This document shows positions 1-8,669 of a stretch of 64,000 nt of DNA, one piece after another. Position 1 is the stretch's first letter. Every line of letters starts with the position of its first letter. The notes under the pieces are model-generated. The model saw only the letters and a list, made by a program, of their open reading frames with translations. It was not told the DNA's origin and did not search any database. Made by a program: the position numbers and the translations under genes. Location of the stretch: positions 89,839 to 153,838 of the forward strand of contig NZ_JAPVBQ010000003.1 of NCBI RefSeq assembly GCF_026968045.1, read 5' to 3'. Source of the DNA: Modestobacter sp. VKM Ac-2977. GTDB taxonomy: Bacteria; Actinomycetota; Actinomycetes; Mycobacteriales; Geodermatophilaceae.

Positions 1-315
1 CTGGGTGATGGCGCCGGAGGTGACCAGGGCGGTCCGCATCAGCGCGGTCGGGGTCAGCTGGTAGGGCTCCCCCGCCCGGCGCAGCGCCGCGAGGACGTCG
101 AAGGACGGCGCATCGAGCCCGTGCCGGGCGAAGGTGGCCCGCTGGGCGAGGAAGACCTCCCGCTGCAGCTGGCTGATCCGACCGATGACGCCCATCGGGG
201 AGCAGTCCAGGTCCGGCCGCTCCTGCGCCCACTGCGCCAGGATCACGTCCATCGCGTCCCCGGCCGTGCCGTTCCCGTCCTGGGCGCGCGCCGGGTCGTC
301 CAGCAGGTCGCTCAC
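1..315 (-). CDS. MarR family transcriptional regulator (3' end outside window)
   Basis: The visible N-terminal 105 residues read VSDLLDDPARAQ, then a helical stretch with RISQLQREVFLAQRATFARHG and SFDVLAALRRAG. This matches the dimerisation helix and start of the winged helix of MarR regulators (inference from family pattern). The GTG start at 315-313 overlaps the TGA of the upstream NAD(P)-binding gene (GTGA), so translation is probably coupled. The gene runs off the left edge of the window, so the recognition helix and wing cannot be checked. MarR plus NmrA-type oxidoreductase pairs usually respond to small phenolic or oxidising ligands. Confidence 0.75.
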   Translation of the reverse strand, partial: MSDLLDDPARAQDGNGTAGDAMDVILAQWAQERPDLDCSPMGVIGRISQLQREVFLAQRATFARHGLDAPSFDVLAALRRAGEPYQLTPTALMRTALVTSGAITQ

Positions 316-1169
316 GGCGCCGGCTCGCCAGGGCGCGGCAGGTCGGCGAGGTGTTCGGCGAAGGTCCGCGGCGGGCGGCCGAGCAGGTCGGTGAGCACCC
401 GCGGACTGCCGACGAAACCGTGCGCCCGGTAGTGGTCGAACATGGTGCGCTGACAGCGGGCCGCATAACCGGTGGGGACCTCGCCCCCGGGGATGACGTC
501 GTCGGCGACGACGTCGTCCCCCAGCCACTCGCCGATCAGCTCGGCCAGCCGCGGTGCGGTCAGTGCCTCCGGACCGGCCGCCTCGAAGGTCCCGCCGTCC
601 AGGCCGTCCTCGGTGAGCAGCACGGCTGCGGCCTCCGCCACGTCCCGCAGGTCGACCATGGACTGCGCCGTCCGCAGGCCCCAGAAGCTGCGGAGCACCC
701 CGCTGATCTGCGCCGACTCGAGCTGGGTGTCCAGGTTGTCGGCGTAGGAGCAGGGCTGCAGCACCCGCCACGACGTCAACCCGCTGCTGTCCAGGGCCTC
801 TTCCGCCAGGTCCTTGCCGGCGTGGTGCGGCATGACCCGCAGCTGCGGGCGCATCACCGAGTGGTAGACCACCCGGGGCAGCCCGGCCCGACGGGCCTCG
901 GCGAAGAGCGCCGCCGCGCCCTCGGCTTCGTCCGGGTCGAAGTTCGGCCAGATGAGGTACATCGCGTCAGCGCCCTGGAACACCGACGACCAGGCCATCG
1001 GCGAGGACAGCTCGGCGACGACCACCTCGGCGCCGAGTTCGGTCAGCTCCGGCCGGGGGCCTCGGCTGGAGACAACGGCGCGCACCGACTCACCCCGGGC
1101 ACGCAGCGCACGCACGACCGCCGTCCCCGTGGGCCCACCGGCCGCAGTCACCACGATCACAACGGACAC
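312..1169 (-). CDS. NmrA-like NAD(P)-binding oxidoreductase
   Basis: A 285-residue Rossmann protein. The N-terminus VIVVTAAGGPTGTAVVRALR carries the glycine-rich dinucleotide loop in the GxxGxxG spacing of atypical SDRs of the NmrA/HSCARG type. Mid-protein motifs YHSVMRPQLRVMPHH and a C-terminal substrate cap fit NAD(P)H-binding proteins of about 280 residues. A classical YxxxK pair is not evident, as is common for NmrA-type sensors or quinone reductases. The start is GTG at 1169. The gene is followed directly by the overlapping marR. Substrate unknown. Confidence 0.75.
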   Translation of the reverse strand: MSVVIVVTAAGGPTGTAVVRALRARGESVRAVVSSRGPRPELTELGAEVVVAELSSPMAWSSVFQGADAMYLIWPNFDPDEAEGAAALFAEARRAGLPRVVYHSVMRPQLRVMPHHAGKDLAEEALDSSGLTSWRVLQPCSYADNLDTQLESAQISGVLRSFWGLRTAQSMVDLRDVAEAAAVLLTEDGLDGGTFEAAGPEALTAPRLAELIGEWLGDDVVADDVIPGGEVPTGYAARCQRTMFDHYRAHGFVGSPRVLTDLLGRPPRTFAEHLADLPRPGEPAP

Positions 1170-1265
1170 CTTAGTTCTGAAAGACCGGTCCGGCCGGTCA
1201 CCGTGCCCACACGGGGGGACAGAAGGACCGGTTGCGCGCGCTTGCGCGGTCCCGGACGCCGCGGC

Positions 1266-2276
1266 TCAGCGCAGCGGGGAGCTCAGCCGGACGGTCAGGC
1301 CGGCGGGCGTGGGGAGCAGGTCGACGTGGTCCCACAGCTTGCGGGCCAGCCACAACCCCATCCCGCCGTGGGAGAGGTCGTCGCCGTGCGCGGGCTGGAA
1401 GCCGGCGAGCGGGTCGGCGAACCCCGTTCCGCAGTCGCTGATGGTGCAGACCACCCGGTCGGCCGAGGCCCACACCCGGGCCGACACCGGCGGCGTGCCG
1501 TGCCGGAACGCGTTGGCCGCCATCTCGCTGACCGCCAGGTGCAGGTCGGCGCCCTGGTCCCGGTCGGGCACGCAGGTGGCCAGCACCGCGGCCAGCTGGT
1601 GCCGCAGGGTGGCCAGCGACCGCGCTCCGTCGACGGCGAACAGGGCCGGTTCGTCCTCCATCGGCTCGCGCGGCAGCGGCAGCGCCGGCAGGTACTGGGC
1701 CGGCGGGAGGTAGTCGGCGCTCGCCGTCCGGACGCCGTCGACGAGCAGGTGGGGGTGGGTCTGCCCGGCGCTCGCGATGACGTCGGGCGACAGCAGCCGC
1801 TGGTCGTAGACGCACAACGCGTCGAGCGGGTGGTCGGCGAGCAGGTCGTTCACTACCGACTCGTAGCGCTGCCCCTCCCGCCGGGTGCGAGGTTCCGAGC
1901 CGAAGTCCGGTGTGCCCAGGACCCTGAGCGAGCCCGACGGCGACGCGGCGGCCCGGTCGAGCAGTTGACGGGTGGCGGAGACGGCGTCCGGGGCACGGGC
2001 GCCGCGCATCGAGACGCGGGGATCACTGAGGAGCTGGGTCTCCCGGGCCCCCACCGCCGAGCGCAGCAGCTCGGCCGTCTCCTCCGCGCAGGACAGCACC
2101 GTCACGTCCCCGGCAGCGAGGCCGACCTCCAGCCACGGGACGGCGTTCTGGAGCAGCGCGTCGTCGGAGCCGCACACCAGCGCCGTGTGGCCGTGCGTCC
2201 GCTCGGGCCCGGGGCCCGGCTCGTCGTCGCGGGCGCGCTGCACCGAGCGCGCGACACGAGCTCCGAGAACGGACAC
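1266..2276 (-). CDS. MEDS-domain anti-sigma factor / histidine-kinase-like ATPase (RsbA-like)
   Basis: The N-terminal part (about residues 30-190: HTALVCGSDDALLQNAVPW, LSDPRVSMRG) resembles the MEDS sensory domain. The C-terminal part (about 215-335) is a GHKL ATPase of RsbW type with N-box EMAANAFRHG, DCGTGF and GGMGLWLA. Such proteins bind or phosphorylate anti-anti-sigma factors and so control stress sigma factors (family knowledge). I place the start at GTG 2276 because GAGGGG lies 6 bases upstream; a longer frame to 2324 exists without a good ribosome site. Cognate sigma and STAS partners are not in the window. Confidence 0.75.
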   Translation of the reverse strand: MSVLGARVARSVQRARDDEPGPGPERTHGHTALVCGSDDALLQNAVPWLEVGLAAGDVTVLSCAEETAELLRSAVGARETQLLSDPRVSMRGARAPDAVSATRQLLDRAAASPSGSLRVLGTPDFGSEPRTRREGQRYESVVNDLLADHPLDALCVYDQRLLSPDVIASAGQTHPHLLVDGVRTASADYLPPAQYLPALPLPREPMEDEPALFAVDGARSLATLRHQLAAVLATCVPDRDQGADLHLAVSEMAANAFRHGTPPVSARVWASADRVVCTISDCGTGFADPLAGFQPAHGDDLSHGGMGLWLARKLWDHVDLLPTPAGLTVRLSSPLR

Positions 2277-2450
2277 GACACCCCTCGACCGACAGTGGAC
2301 CCTGGAGACTGCTGGCATTCTCAATCACCCACCCCAGGTCTCGGCAACCGCCCCCGAGATCCGTACCACCCCTTGCGGGTGACCCGCCGCACGCTTGCAC
2401 GAACCGCTACGACCTGCAGGCTGAGCGTCAGGACGGCGCGCGTGTCGGGC

Positions 2451-3653
2451 TCAGCGGCGGCGAGCCGCCAGGGTGTCCAGCGCCACCCGGTCCAGCCCGG
2501 TGGCCGACTCGACCTCGGCGACGTCGAGGGCCCCACAGTCCAGGCCGCGGAGCACCACGGTGGCCAGCGCCCGTGCGGTGGCCGGCTCGTCGAGCACCCC
2601 GCCCTCGACCCGGCTGACGTACCCGGCGAGCCGCACCGCGGCGGCCGGCAGCGCGGCCCGGAAGAACGCGTAGGTGGCGGCGTAGCGGGTGACCAGCTGC
2701 GCCGGGTGCAGGTCCCAGCCCTGGTGGAAGCCGCGTTCCAGCGCCCGGCGGACGAGCCCGGCGTGCAGCTGCCAGGCGGCGTGCACCTCGGCAGTGGTGC
2801 CGACGGGGAGCACGTTGGTCGAGCCGTCGACCGCGCGCGCCCCGGTACCGGCCACGGCCACCTGCATGGCCTGCTTGGCGGCATCCGCGGCCGGGTGGTC
2901 GGAGGCCTGGTGGGCCGCGGAGATGCCCAGGGCGGCGCTGTAGTCGTAGGTGCCGAAGTGCAGGCCGGTCACCCGGCCCCCGCCGGCGTGCAGCATCCGG
3001 GCCAGCGTCGTCGTCCCGTCGGCACCCAGCACCGCTTGTGGCGTCTCCACCTGCAGCTCCAGGTCCAGCGCCAGCCCGCTGGCCTGCTCCAGTGCGTCGA
3101 GCACCGGCAGGAACGCGGCGACCTGCTCGACCGCGGTGACCTTGGGCAGCGTGACGATCGCCCGGTCCCGGCCGGCCGCGGCCAGGCCGGTGAGGAACAG
3201 GTCCAGCGAGCGCACCCCGCGGCGCCGGGTCGGCTCCTCCAGCGACTTGGCCCGGACCCCGAGGGAGGGCGGCAGCGCCGTCTCGGCCGCGAGCACCGCG
3301 GCGGCCGTCGTGACGTCGCCGTCCTCGGACTCGGGCGGGCCGCGGTAGCCGTCCTCGGCGTCGACCCGCAGGTCCTCGACCGGCTCGGTGGCCAGCTTCG
3401 CCCGCACCCGGGGCAGCACCTGCTCGACCAGGCCGGCGTCCAGGCCGAGGTCGGGGAGGCCGTGCTCGTCCAGCGCGGCCAGCGCCGCGGCGCCCCAGTG
3501 CGCGACCAACCCGGGGACGACGGCGTCGGCGGGCACGTAACACGTGTGCACCGGCTGCCGCGTTGACGACTCCCCCGGATAGGCGGCCAGCCGCGCGGCG
3601 TCCACCGGCGCCAGCCGCCGATCGAGCTCGTCGTACAGCTCCGCGGGGATCAT
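2451..3653 (-). CDS. HpcH/HpaI aldolase-like protein of the DUF6986 type, urate-locus associated
   Basis: A 400-residue predicted TIM-barrel protein. LELQVETPQAVLG and GLHFGTYDYSAALG resemble the metal-binding Glu and Asp segments of HpcH/HpaI/CitE lyases. Actinobacterial homologues usually sit beside uric-acid genes, as here: uraD starts 20 bp away on the other strand. The reaction is not established. A retro-aldol or Claisen-type step on a ureide breakdown product such as glyoxylate is only a guess. ATG start at 3653; the short spacing to uraD leaves no room for a normal leader, so the transcript is probably leaderless. Confidence 0.7.
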   Translation of the reverse strand: MIPAELYDELDRRLAPVDAARLAAYPGESSTRQPVHTCYVPADAVVPGLVAHWGAAALAALDEHGLPDLGLDAGLVEQVLPRVRAKLATEPVEDLRVDAEDGYRGPPESEDGDVTTAAAVLAAETALPPSLGVRAKSLEEPTRRRGVRSLDLFLTGLAAAGRDRAIVTLPKVTAVEQVAAFLPVLDALEQASGLALDLELQVETPQAVLGADGTTTLARMLHAGGGRVTGLHFGTYDYSAALGISAAHQASDHPAADAAKQAMQVAVAGTGARAVDGSTNVLPVGTTAEVHAAWQLHAGLVRRALERGFHQGWDLHPAQLVTRYAATYAFFRAALPAAAVRLAGYVSRVEGGVLDEPATARALATVVLRGLDCGALDVAEVESATGLDRVALDTLAARRR

Positions 3654-3660
3654 CGACTGG

Positions 3661-3667
3661 CATCCTG
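3661..3667. promoter_or_regulatory. possible face-to-face leaderless -10 elements shared by aldolase gene and uraD
   Basis: Only 20 bases separate the two divergent start codons. CATCCT on the plus strand lies 7 bases before the uraD GTG. Its near-complement CAGGAT on the minus strand lies 8 bases before the aldolase ATG. Both resemble actinobacterial TAnnnT-type -10 boxes at leaderless spacing, although each has C in place of the first T. Inference only. Confidence 0.35.
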
Positions 3668-3673
3668 TCAGCC

Positions 3674-4177
3674 GTGCCCGACTCCCCGCTGGACAGATTC
3701 AACGCCGAACCGGCAGCGCGGGCCGAGGAGCTGCTGCGAGCCTGCAACGCAGCGCCGTCCTTCGCCACCACCGTCGCCGCCGGCCGCCCCTACGAGTCGG
3801 CCGACGCCCTGGTCAGCCGCGCCGAGGAGGTCAGCCGCGCCCTTCCCTGGGCCGAGGTGAGCGCCGCGCTGGCCGCTCACGCGCGGATCGGCGACCGGAT
3901 GCAGGGCCCCTCGGCGGAGGCGAGGACCTCGCGCGAGGAGCAGAGCGGGATGACCACCGCCGCGGACTCGGTCCGGGCTGCGATGGTCGACGGCAACCGC
4001 GACTACGAGGAGCGGTTCGGCCAGGTCTTCCTGATCCGCGCGGCCGGCCGGTCGGCAGAGGAGATGCTCGTCGAGCTGCACCGCCGGCTGCGCAACGACC
4101 CGGAGACCGAGCGCGCCGAGGTCACCGAACAGCTGGCCCAGATCACCGGCCTGCGGGTGGCGGGGCTGTTCGCATGA
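3674..4177 (+). CDS. uraD: 2-oxo-4-hydroxy-4-carboxy-5-ureidoimidazoline (OHCU) decarboxylase
   Basis: 167 residues, the usual size. OHCU decarboxylase carries out the third step of urate oxidation, giving S-allantoin. The segment AAHARIGDRM contains the catalytic histidine (His69) in the family's H-x-R-I-G context, followed by SREEQSG with the conserved acidic residue. I take GTG 3674 (VPDSPLDRFN) as start, because an upstream frame overlaps the divergent aldolase gene and has unlike composition. The gene ends in an ATGA overlap with uraH, so the uric-acid genes are translationally linked. Confidence 0.92.
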   Translation: MPDSPLDRFNAEPAARAEELLRACNAAPSFATTVAAGRPYESADALVSRAEEVSRALPWAEVSAALAAHARIGDRMQGPSAEARTSREEQSGMTTAADSVRAAMVDGNRDYEERFGQVFLIRAAGRSAEEMLVELHRRLRNDPETERAEVTEQLAQITGLRVAGLFA

Positions 4178-4494
4178 GCGTCTCCACCCACGTGCTGGAC
4201 GCCGTCGCCGGTCGCCCCGCGGCGGGCATGACGGTGCGGCTATTGGACGACGCCGGCGAGGTCGTCGCCGCCGGGGTCACCGACGCCGACGGTCGCTGTC
4301 GGCTCACCGAGGACCCCACCGCCGCGGGCCCGCACCGGATCGTCTTCGGCACCGGGGAGTGGGCCGCCGGGCTGGGCCGGGAGACGTTCTGGCCGGAGGT
4401 GGTGCTGACCTTCGCCGTCCGCGAGCCGGCCGAGCACCACCACGTGCCCCTGCTGCTCTCCCCGTTCGCCTACTCGACGTACCGGGGTTCCTGA
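4174..4494 (+). CDS. uraH: 5-hydroxyisourate hydrolase (transthyretin-like)
   Basis: 106 residues, ending in the diagnostic tetrapeptide YRGS. The N-terminal STHVLDAVAGRPAAGM carries the catalytic His6 segment. HIUase opens the ring of 5-hydroxyisourate, the unstable product of uricase, to give OHCU. The start overlaps the uraD stop (ATGA) and the uricase ATG follows after about 50 bases. The order decarboxylase-hydrolase-oxidase is typical for actinobacteria. Confidence 0.95.
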   Translation: MSVSTHVLDAVAGRPAAGMTVRLLDDAGEVVAAGVTDADGRCRLTEDPTAAGPHRIVFGTGEWAAGLGRETFWPEVVLTFAVREPAEHHHVPLLLSPFAYSTYRGS

Positions 4495-4547
4495 GCCCTC
4501 GGTTCCACGTGCAACATCGCGCAACGCTGATGAGAGGGAGTGCGCGC

Positions 4548-5453
4548 ATGGCGATCGTCCTCGGGCCCAACCAGTACGGGAAGGCGGAGGTGCGGGTCGT
4601 CGCGGTCGACCGCTCCACCGCGCGGCACTCCCTCGTCGACCTGGACGTCAGCACCGCGTTGCGCGGTGACTTCGCGGCCGCACACACCGCCGGCGACAAC
4701 GCCCACGTGCTGACGACGGACGCCCAGAAGAACACCGTCTTCGCCTTCGCCCGCCACGGGATCAGCTCGCCCGAGGAGTTCGGCCTGCGGCTGGCCCGGC
4801 ACCTCGCCGGCACCTACGACTGGGTCACCGGGGCCCGGGTGGCGATCGACTCCTACGGCTGGGACCGGATCACCGTGGGCGGGGCGCCGCACGACCACGC
4901 CTTCTCCCGCACCGGCGGTGACGTGCGCACCGCGGTGGTGACCGTGGACGGCGCGGACGTGCACGTGCTCGCCGGGCTCGGCGACCTCGTCGTCCTCAAG
5001 ACCACCGGCTCGGAGTTCCGGGGCTTCCCCCGCGACCGCTACACCACCCTGCCGGAGACCACCGACCGGATCCTGGCCACCGCGGTCACCGCGCGCTGGC
5101 GGTACACCGGGCTGGACGTCGACTGGGACGCCAGCTACGACGCCGTCCGGACGACGCTGCTGGAGACCTTCGCCGCGACCCACTCCCTGGCGCTGCAGCA
5201 GTCGCTCTACGCGATGGGCGAGGCGGTGCTCGAGCAGCACGCCGACGTGGCCGAGGTGCGGATGTCCATGCCGAACAGGCACCACAACCTGGCGGACCTC
5301 TCGGCGTTCGGGCTGGACAACACCCTCGAGGGCCCGGGCGCGGTGGTCTACCACGCCGCCGACCGGCCCTACGGGCTGATCGAGGGCACGGTGCTGCGGG
5401 ACGACGTCCCGGCGGCGCCGGCCGCCTGGCTGGGCACCCCGGGCTACTGCTGA
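4548..5453 (+). CDS. factor-independent urate oxidase (uricase)
   Basis: 301 residues, matching cofactor-free uricases that oxidise urate with O2 to 5-hydroxyisourate. Landmarks: Lys12 (NQYGKAEV) and Thr56/Thr57 in LTTDAQKNTV, forming the Lys-Thr pair; DYTTLPET-like text DRYTTLPETTDRI; and the histidine segment MPNRHHNLADLSAFGLDN near residue 250. The protein ends AWLGTPGYC. ATG 4548 is preceded by GAGAGGGAG. It is last in the ura operon and followed by a strong hairpin. Family members are commonly named pucL or uaZ; I leave the symbol open. Confidence 0.93.
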   Translation: MAIVLGPNQYGKAEVRVVAVDRSTARHSLVDLDVSTALRGDFAAAHTAGDNAHVLTTDAQKNTVFAFARHGISSPEEFGLRLARHLAGTYDWVTGARVAIDSYGWDRITVGGAPHDHAFSRTGGDVRTAVVTVDGADVHVLAGLGDLVVLKTTGSEFRGFPRDRYTTLPETTDRILATAVTARWRYTGLDVDWDASYDAVRTTLLETFAATHSLALQQSLYAMGEAVLEQHADVAEVRMSMPNRHHNLADLSAFGLDNTLEGPGAVVYHAADRPYGLIEGTVLRDDVPAAPAAWLGTPGYC

Positions 5454-5454
5454 C

Positions 5455-5517
5455 GCGTCCGGGAGGTGTGCGGCGCCCTCCCCCAGGGGTAGCAGCCCCC
5501 AGCGACACCTCGGACGC
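5455..5517 (+). terminator. hairpin after uricase gene
   Basis: GCGTCCGggAGGTGT at 5455-5469 pairs with ACACCTcGGACGC at 5505-5517 across a 35-base loop that contains its own C/G-rich pairing. It starts right after the uricase stop and ends before the next gene's ribosome site, so it probably terminates the urate operon. No T-run, as usual in high-GC actinobacteria. Confidence 0.6.
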
Positions 5518-5571
5518 ACGGCCCAGCCCCGGCCCTCTCCACCGTGGTCGTCAGCTCCCGGAGAGGGAGGC

Positions 5572-6306
5572 ATGGACCTCACGCAGGAGTTCGCTGCCCG
5601 CGTCACCGCTGCCGAGTCGGAGCTGCCCGGCCCGGAGCTGTTGCCCCTGCGGCTGGCCCGCGCCTGCGCGCAGGTGCTGCCGGTCGCCGGCGCCGGGCTC
5701 AGCGTCTACTTCTCCGCCGACCGGCGGTTGCCGCTGGGTGGCAGCGGCCAGGAGGCCGGCATCGCGGAGCGCCTGCAGTTCACCGTCGGCGAAGGACCCT
5801 GCCTGACCGCACACAGCAGCGGCAACCCGGTGCTCGCCGACGAGGACGAGCTGCGCACCCGCTGGCCGGCGTTCCACGACGCGCTCGTCGCGCGCACCGC
5901 CATCCGGGGTGTCATCGCCCTGCCGCTGCACGGCGGACTGCAGGGCATCGGCGCGCTGGACCTGTTCGTGGAGCCGCCCGGCTCCGTCCGGGACCTGGGT
6001 CTCGCCGACGCGCTCACGGTCACCACCGCACTCAGCGACAGCTTCGCCGCCGCGCTGGACCAGGAGCCGCGCAGCGAGTCCGGGCCCGCCTGGTTGGACG
6101 CGCCCGCCGCCGGTCGCCGGGCGCTGGTCTGGCAGGCGGTCGGCTTCGTGAGCATCGGGTTGGAGCTGGACAGCACCGATGCGCTGGCCCTGCTGCGCGC
6201 CAGGGCCTACGGATCGGACCGGGACCTCGACGAGGTGGCCGAGGCCGTGCTGGAGGACCGGCTCAGCCTGGCCGACCTGTCGCAGGCCGCCGAGACCGGG
6301 CACTGA
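5572..6306 (+). CDS. GAF and ANTAR domain regulator
   Basis: 244 residues. The GAF-like domain is at about 20-165 (VAGAGLSVYFSADRRL, QFTVGEGPCLTAHSSG, RGVIALPLHGGLQGIGALD). It is followed by an ANTAR domain at about 180-240 (LVWQAVGFVSIGLELDSTDA, LLRARAYGSDRDLDEVAE). ANTAR proteins bind paired hairpins in leader RNAs and act as antiterminators. With a GAF sensor and no receiver domain, a small-molecule signal is likely. ATG 5572 has a strong ribosome site, GGAGAGGGAGG. No dual-hairpin target was identified nearby. It faces a chemoreceptor gene across a terminator. Confidence 0.85.
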   Translation: MDLTQEFAARVTAAESELPGPELLPLRLARACAQVLPVAGAGLSVYFSADRRLPLGGSGQEAGIAERLQFTVGEGPCLTAHSSGNPVLADEDELRTRWPAFHDALVARTAIRGVIALPLHGGLQGIGALDLFVEPPGSVRDLGLADALTVTTALSDSFAAALDQEPRSESGPAWLDAPAAGRRALVWQAVGFVSIGLELDSTDALALLRARAYGSDRDLDEVAEAVLEDRLSLADLSQAAETGH

Positions 6307-6307
6307 G

Positions 6308-6340
6308 GCCGGTGCGGCCGGCAGGTCCGGCCGCACCGGC
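6308..6340. terminator. bidirectional terminator between convergent genes
   Basis: A perfect 14-bp stem (6308-6321 with 6327-6340) closes a 5-base loop CAGGT. It sits 2 bases after the GAF-ANTAR stop and 3 bases before the stop of the convergent chemoreceptor gene. Confidence 0.8.
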
Positions 6341-6343
6341 AGG

Positions 6344-7954
6344 TCAGCGCTGGAAGCTGTCCACCGACTTCTGCAGGCCCTCCGACATCCGCACCAGGTC
6401 GCCGGTGGCCGTCTGCATCTCGGCCACACCGGTGTGGGTCTCCTGAGCTGCCCGGGCGACCTCGGCGACCGTCTCGGCGATCGACCGTCCGCTCTGCGCG
6501 GCCTCACCGATGGCCCGGCTCATCTCGTTCGTGGTGGCGGTCTGCTCCTCGACCGCCGAGGCGATCGTCGTCTGGTAGTCGTTGATCTGGGCGATGACCG
6601 ACGTGACCCCGCCGATGGCACCGACGGCGCTGTCGGTGTCGGCCTGGATGGCCTCCACCCGTCGGGCGATGTCCTCGGTGGCCTTCGCCGTCTCCTGGGC
6701 CAGCTCCTTCACCTCGTTGGCGACCACCGCGAAGCCCTTGCCGGCCTCCCCGGCACGCGCCGCCTCGATGGTGGCGTTCAGCGCCAGCAGGTTGGTCTGC
6801 TCGGCGATCGAGGTGATCACCTTGACCACGTTGCCGATCTCCACCGAGGACTCACCCAGGCGGGCCACCGTCTGGTTGGCGCTCTCCGCCGCGGTCACCG
6901 CGCTCCCGGCCACCCGCGCGGCCTCGGCGGCGTTGTGCGCGATCTCCCGGATCGACGCGCCCATCTCCTCCGCGCCGGTGGCGACGGCGTCGATGGAGCT
7001 GCTGACCTCCTTGGCTGCTGCGGTCACCGTGTCGGCCCGCCCGGTGGACCGCTCGGCAGCGCCGGCGATCGTCTCGCCGGTGCACGACAGGGTCTGGGCC
7101 GCCTCCTCCAGCAACCGCGAGGCCTCACCGACCTCGTCGACCACGTCGGACACCCGCTCGAGCGTGGCGTTCAGCGCGCCGGCGAGCTGGTCGAGTTCGT
7201 TGCGCCCGGCGCCGGTGTCCAGCCGCTCGTGCAGGTCCCCGGTCGCCAGGACGTCGGTCATCCGGCGCAGCGGCCGGGTGACGCTGCGGGACACCAGCAG
7301 CGAGATCAGGACGATCACCAGCACCACCGGCGTGGCCCACAGGGTCAGGGAGAGCAGGTGGTCGAGGAAGGCGCCGTTCAGGTCGGTGACGTAGATGCCC
7401 GAGCCGACGACCCAGCCCCAGGGCTCGTAGCCCGCGACGAAGGAGATCTTCGCCTGCGGCTCCTCCTCGTCCGGCTTGGGCCACATGTACTCGACGAAGC
7501 CGCTGCCGTCGCTCTCGACGACCTGCACCATCTCCACGAACAGCGCCTTGCCGGTCGGGTCGGTGTTGCCGGTGAGGTCGGTGCCGTCCATCTCGGGCTT
7601 GATGGGGTGCATGACCATCGTCGGGTTCATGTCGTTGATCCAGAAGTACTCGGTACCGGAGTACCGGAGCCCGCTGAGCGCGCTCCTGGCCTGGGCCTGC
7701 GCCTGCTCCCGGGTCAGCGCACCGCTGGCCTCCTGCTCGCCGTAGAAGGCGACGACGCCGAGCACCGCCTCGACCGCGGACTGCGCCTTGTTGCGCTGCT
7801 CCGCCTCGATGGTCTGGCGCACCTGGAGGGCCCCGATGACGGCGATGGTGCCCATGCCGACCACGGCCGCCAGCACCAGTGCCAAGAGCCGGGTGCTGAT
7901 CCGGATCCGGCGCAACCCCCCGCCGGTGAGGACGTCCCGCAGTCGTGTGCCCAT
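6344..7954 (-). CDS. methyl-accepting chemotaxis protein, single-Cache sensor
   Basis: 536 residues. TM1 at about 21-43; periplasmic single-Cache domain at about 45-195 ([34 protein letters not shown] is the hallmark text); TM2 at about 201-222; HAMP to about 270; then a long signalling coiled coil. Its hairpin tip [20 protein letters not shown] is the CheA/CheW-contact motif. Cache_2 receptors often bind small organic acids, but the ligand here is unknown. The C-terminus SFQR has no CheR-docking pentapeptide. Chemoreceptors imply a motile stage. No che genes are in the window. Confidence 0.93.
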   Translation of the reverse strand: MGTRLRDVLTGGGLRRIRISTRLLALVLAAVVGMGTIAVIGALQVRQTIEAEQRNKAQSAVEAVLGVVAFYGEQEASGALTREQAQAQARSALSGLRYSGTEYFWINDMNPTMVMHPIKPEMDGTDLTGNTDPTGKALFVEMVQVVESDGSGFVEYMWPKPDEEEPQAKISFVAGYEPWGWVVGSGIYVTDLNGAFLDHLLSLTLWATPVVLVIVLISLLVSRSVTRPLRRMTDVLATGDLHERLDTGAGRNELDQLAGALNATLERVSDVVDEVGEASRLLEEAAQTLSCTGETIAGAAERSTGRADTVTAAAKEVSSSIDAVATGAEEMGASIREIAHNAAEAARVAGSAVTAAESANQTVARLGESSVEIGNVVKVITSIAEQTNLLALNATIEAARAGEAGKGFAVVANEVKELAQETAKATEDIARRVEAIQADTDSAVGAIGGVTSVIAQINDYQTTIASAVEEQTATTNEMSRAIGEAAQSGRSIAETVAEVARAAQETHTGVAEMQTATGDLVRMSEGLQKSVDSFQR

Positions 7955-8149
7955 GCCGTGCTCCCGTCGTCGACGGCGTGGATGCCGTAACGGGGTTCTC
8001 GACCGGACGCCACGGAAGTCCAGTCGAGACGGGTATCACAATCCGATCGCAACACTCGGACGACGGGCCGCACGCGTCCGTCTTGTGCATCACACGTCCA
8101 CCGGGCCGGCCGGCCGGTCGCCGCTGTCCGCGCCTGCCACGATCGGTAC

Positions 8150-8641
8150 GTGAGCGCCGAACGGGAGACCCTGACCTACGAGGACTTCGGCCGGGCGGCG
8201 AGGGAGCTGGCCCAGCAGGTGGCCGACAGCGGCTACCGACCCGACCTGATCCTGGCCATCGCCCGCGGCGGCCTGTTCCTCGGCGGCGCACTCGGCTACG
8301 CCCTCGACGTGAAGAACCTCTTCGTGATGAACGTCGAGTTCTACACCGGCGTCGACGAGCGGCTCGAGCTGCCGGTGGTGCTGCCGCCGACGCTCGACGT
8401 CGTCGACCTGACCGGCGCGAAGGTGCTCATCGCCGACGACGTCGCTGACACCGGCAAGACCCTGGAACTGGTCGAGGAGTTCTGCGCCGGACACGTCACC
8501 GAGGTGCGCACCGCCGTCGTCTACGAGAAGCCGCGGTCGCTGGTGACCTGCGACTACGTCTGGAAGAGGACCGACGCCTGGATCGACTTCCCGTGGTCGG
8601 CCCTCCCACCGGTGGTCTCCCGCGGCGGCAGCGGCCACTAG
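8150..8641 (+). CDS. phosphoribosyltransferase-type protein
   Basis: 163 residues. The PRPP loop VLIADDVADTGKTLEL at about residues 93-108 is the type I PRTase signature. Upstream DLILAIARGGLFLGGALG gives the pyrophosphate-loop region. The family covers xanthine/hypoxanthine-type and tRNA-editing-associated PRTases. The base specificity cannot be read from sequence, and the long hood WKRTDAWIDFPWS is typical of a widespread uncharacterised group. GTG start without clear Shine-Dalgarno; CACGATCGGTACGTG suggests a leaderless start. Confidence 0.8.
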   Translation: MSAERETLTYEDFGRAARELAQQVADSGYRPDLILAIARGGLFLGGALGYALDVKNLFVMNVEFYTGVDERLELPVVLPPTLDVVDLTGAKVLIADDVADTGKTLELVEEFCAGHVTEVRTAVVYEKPRSLVTCDYVWKRTDAWIDFPWSALPPVVSRGGSGH

Positions 8642-8648
8642 GAGGACC

Positions 8649-8667
8649 CTTGCGGCAGAGCCGCAAG
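8649..8667. terminator. terminator hairpin
   Basis: CTTGCGGC-AGA-GCCGCAAG forms an 8-bp stem with a 3-base loop between the convergent ends of the phosphoribosyltransferase and methyltransferase genes. Confidence 0.75.
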
Positions 8668-8669
8668 AG

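Noticed and set aside
351..3566. 1071-codon plus-strand open frame across NmrA, MEDS and aldolase genes
   Set aside because: It is antisense to three genes with recognised domains and has the arginine/glycine/proline-rich composition of GC-biased shadow frames.
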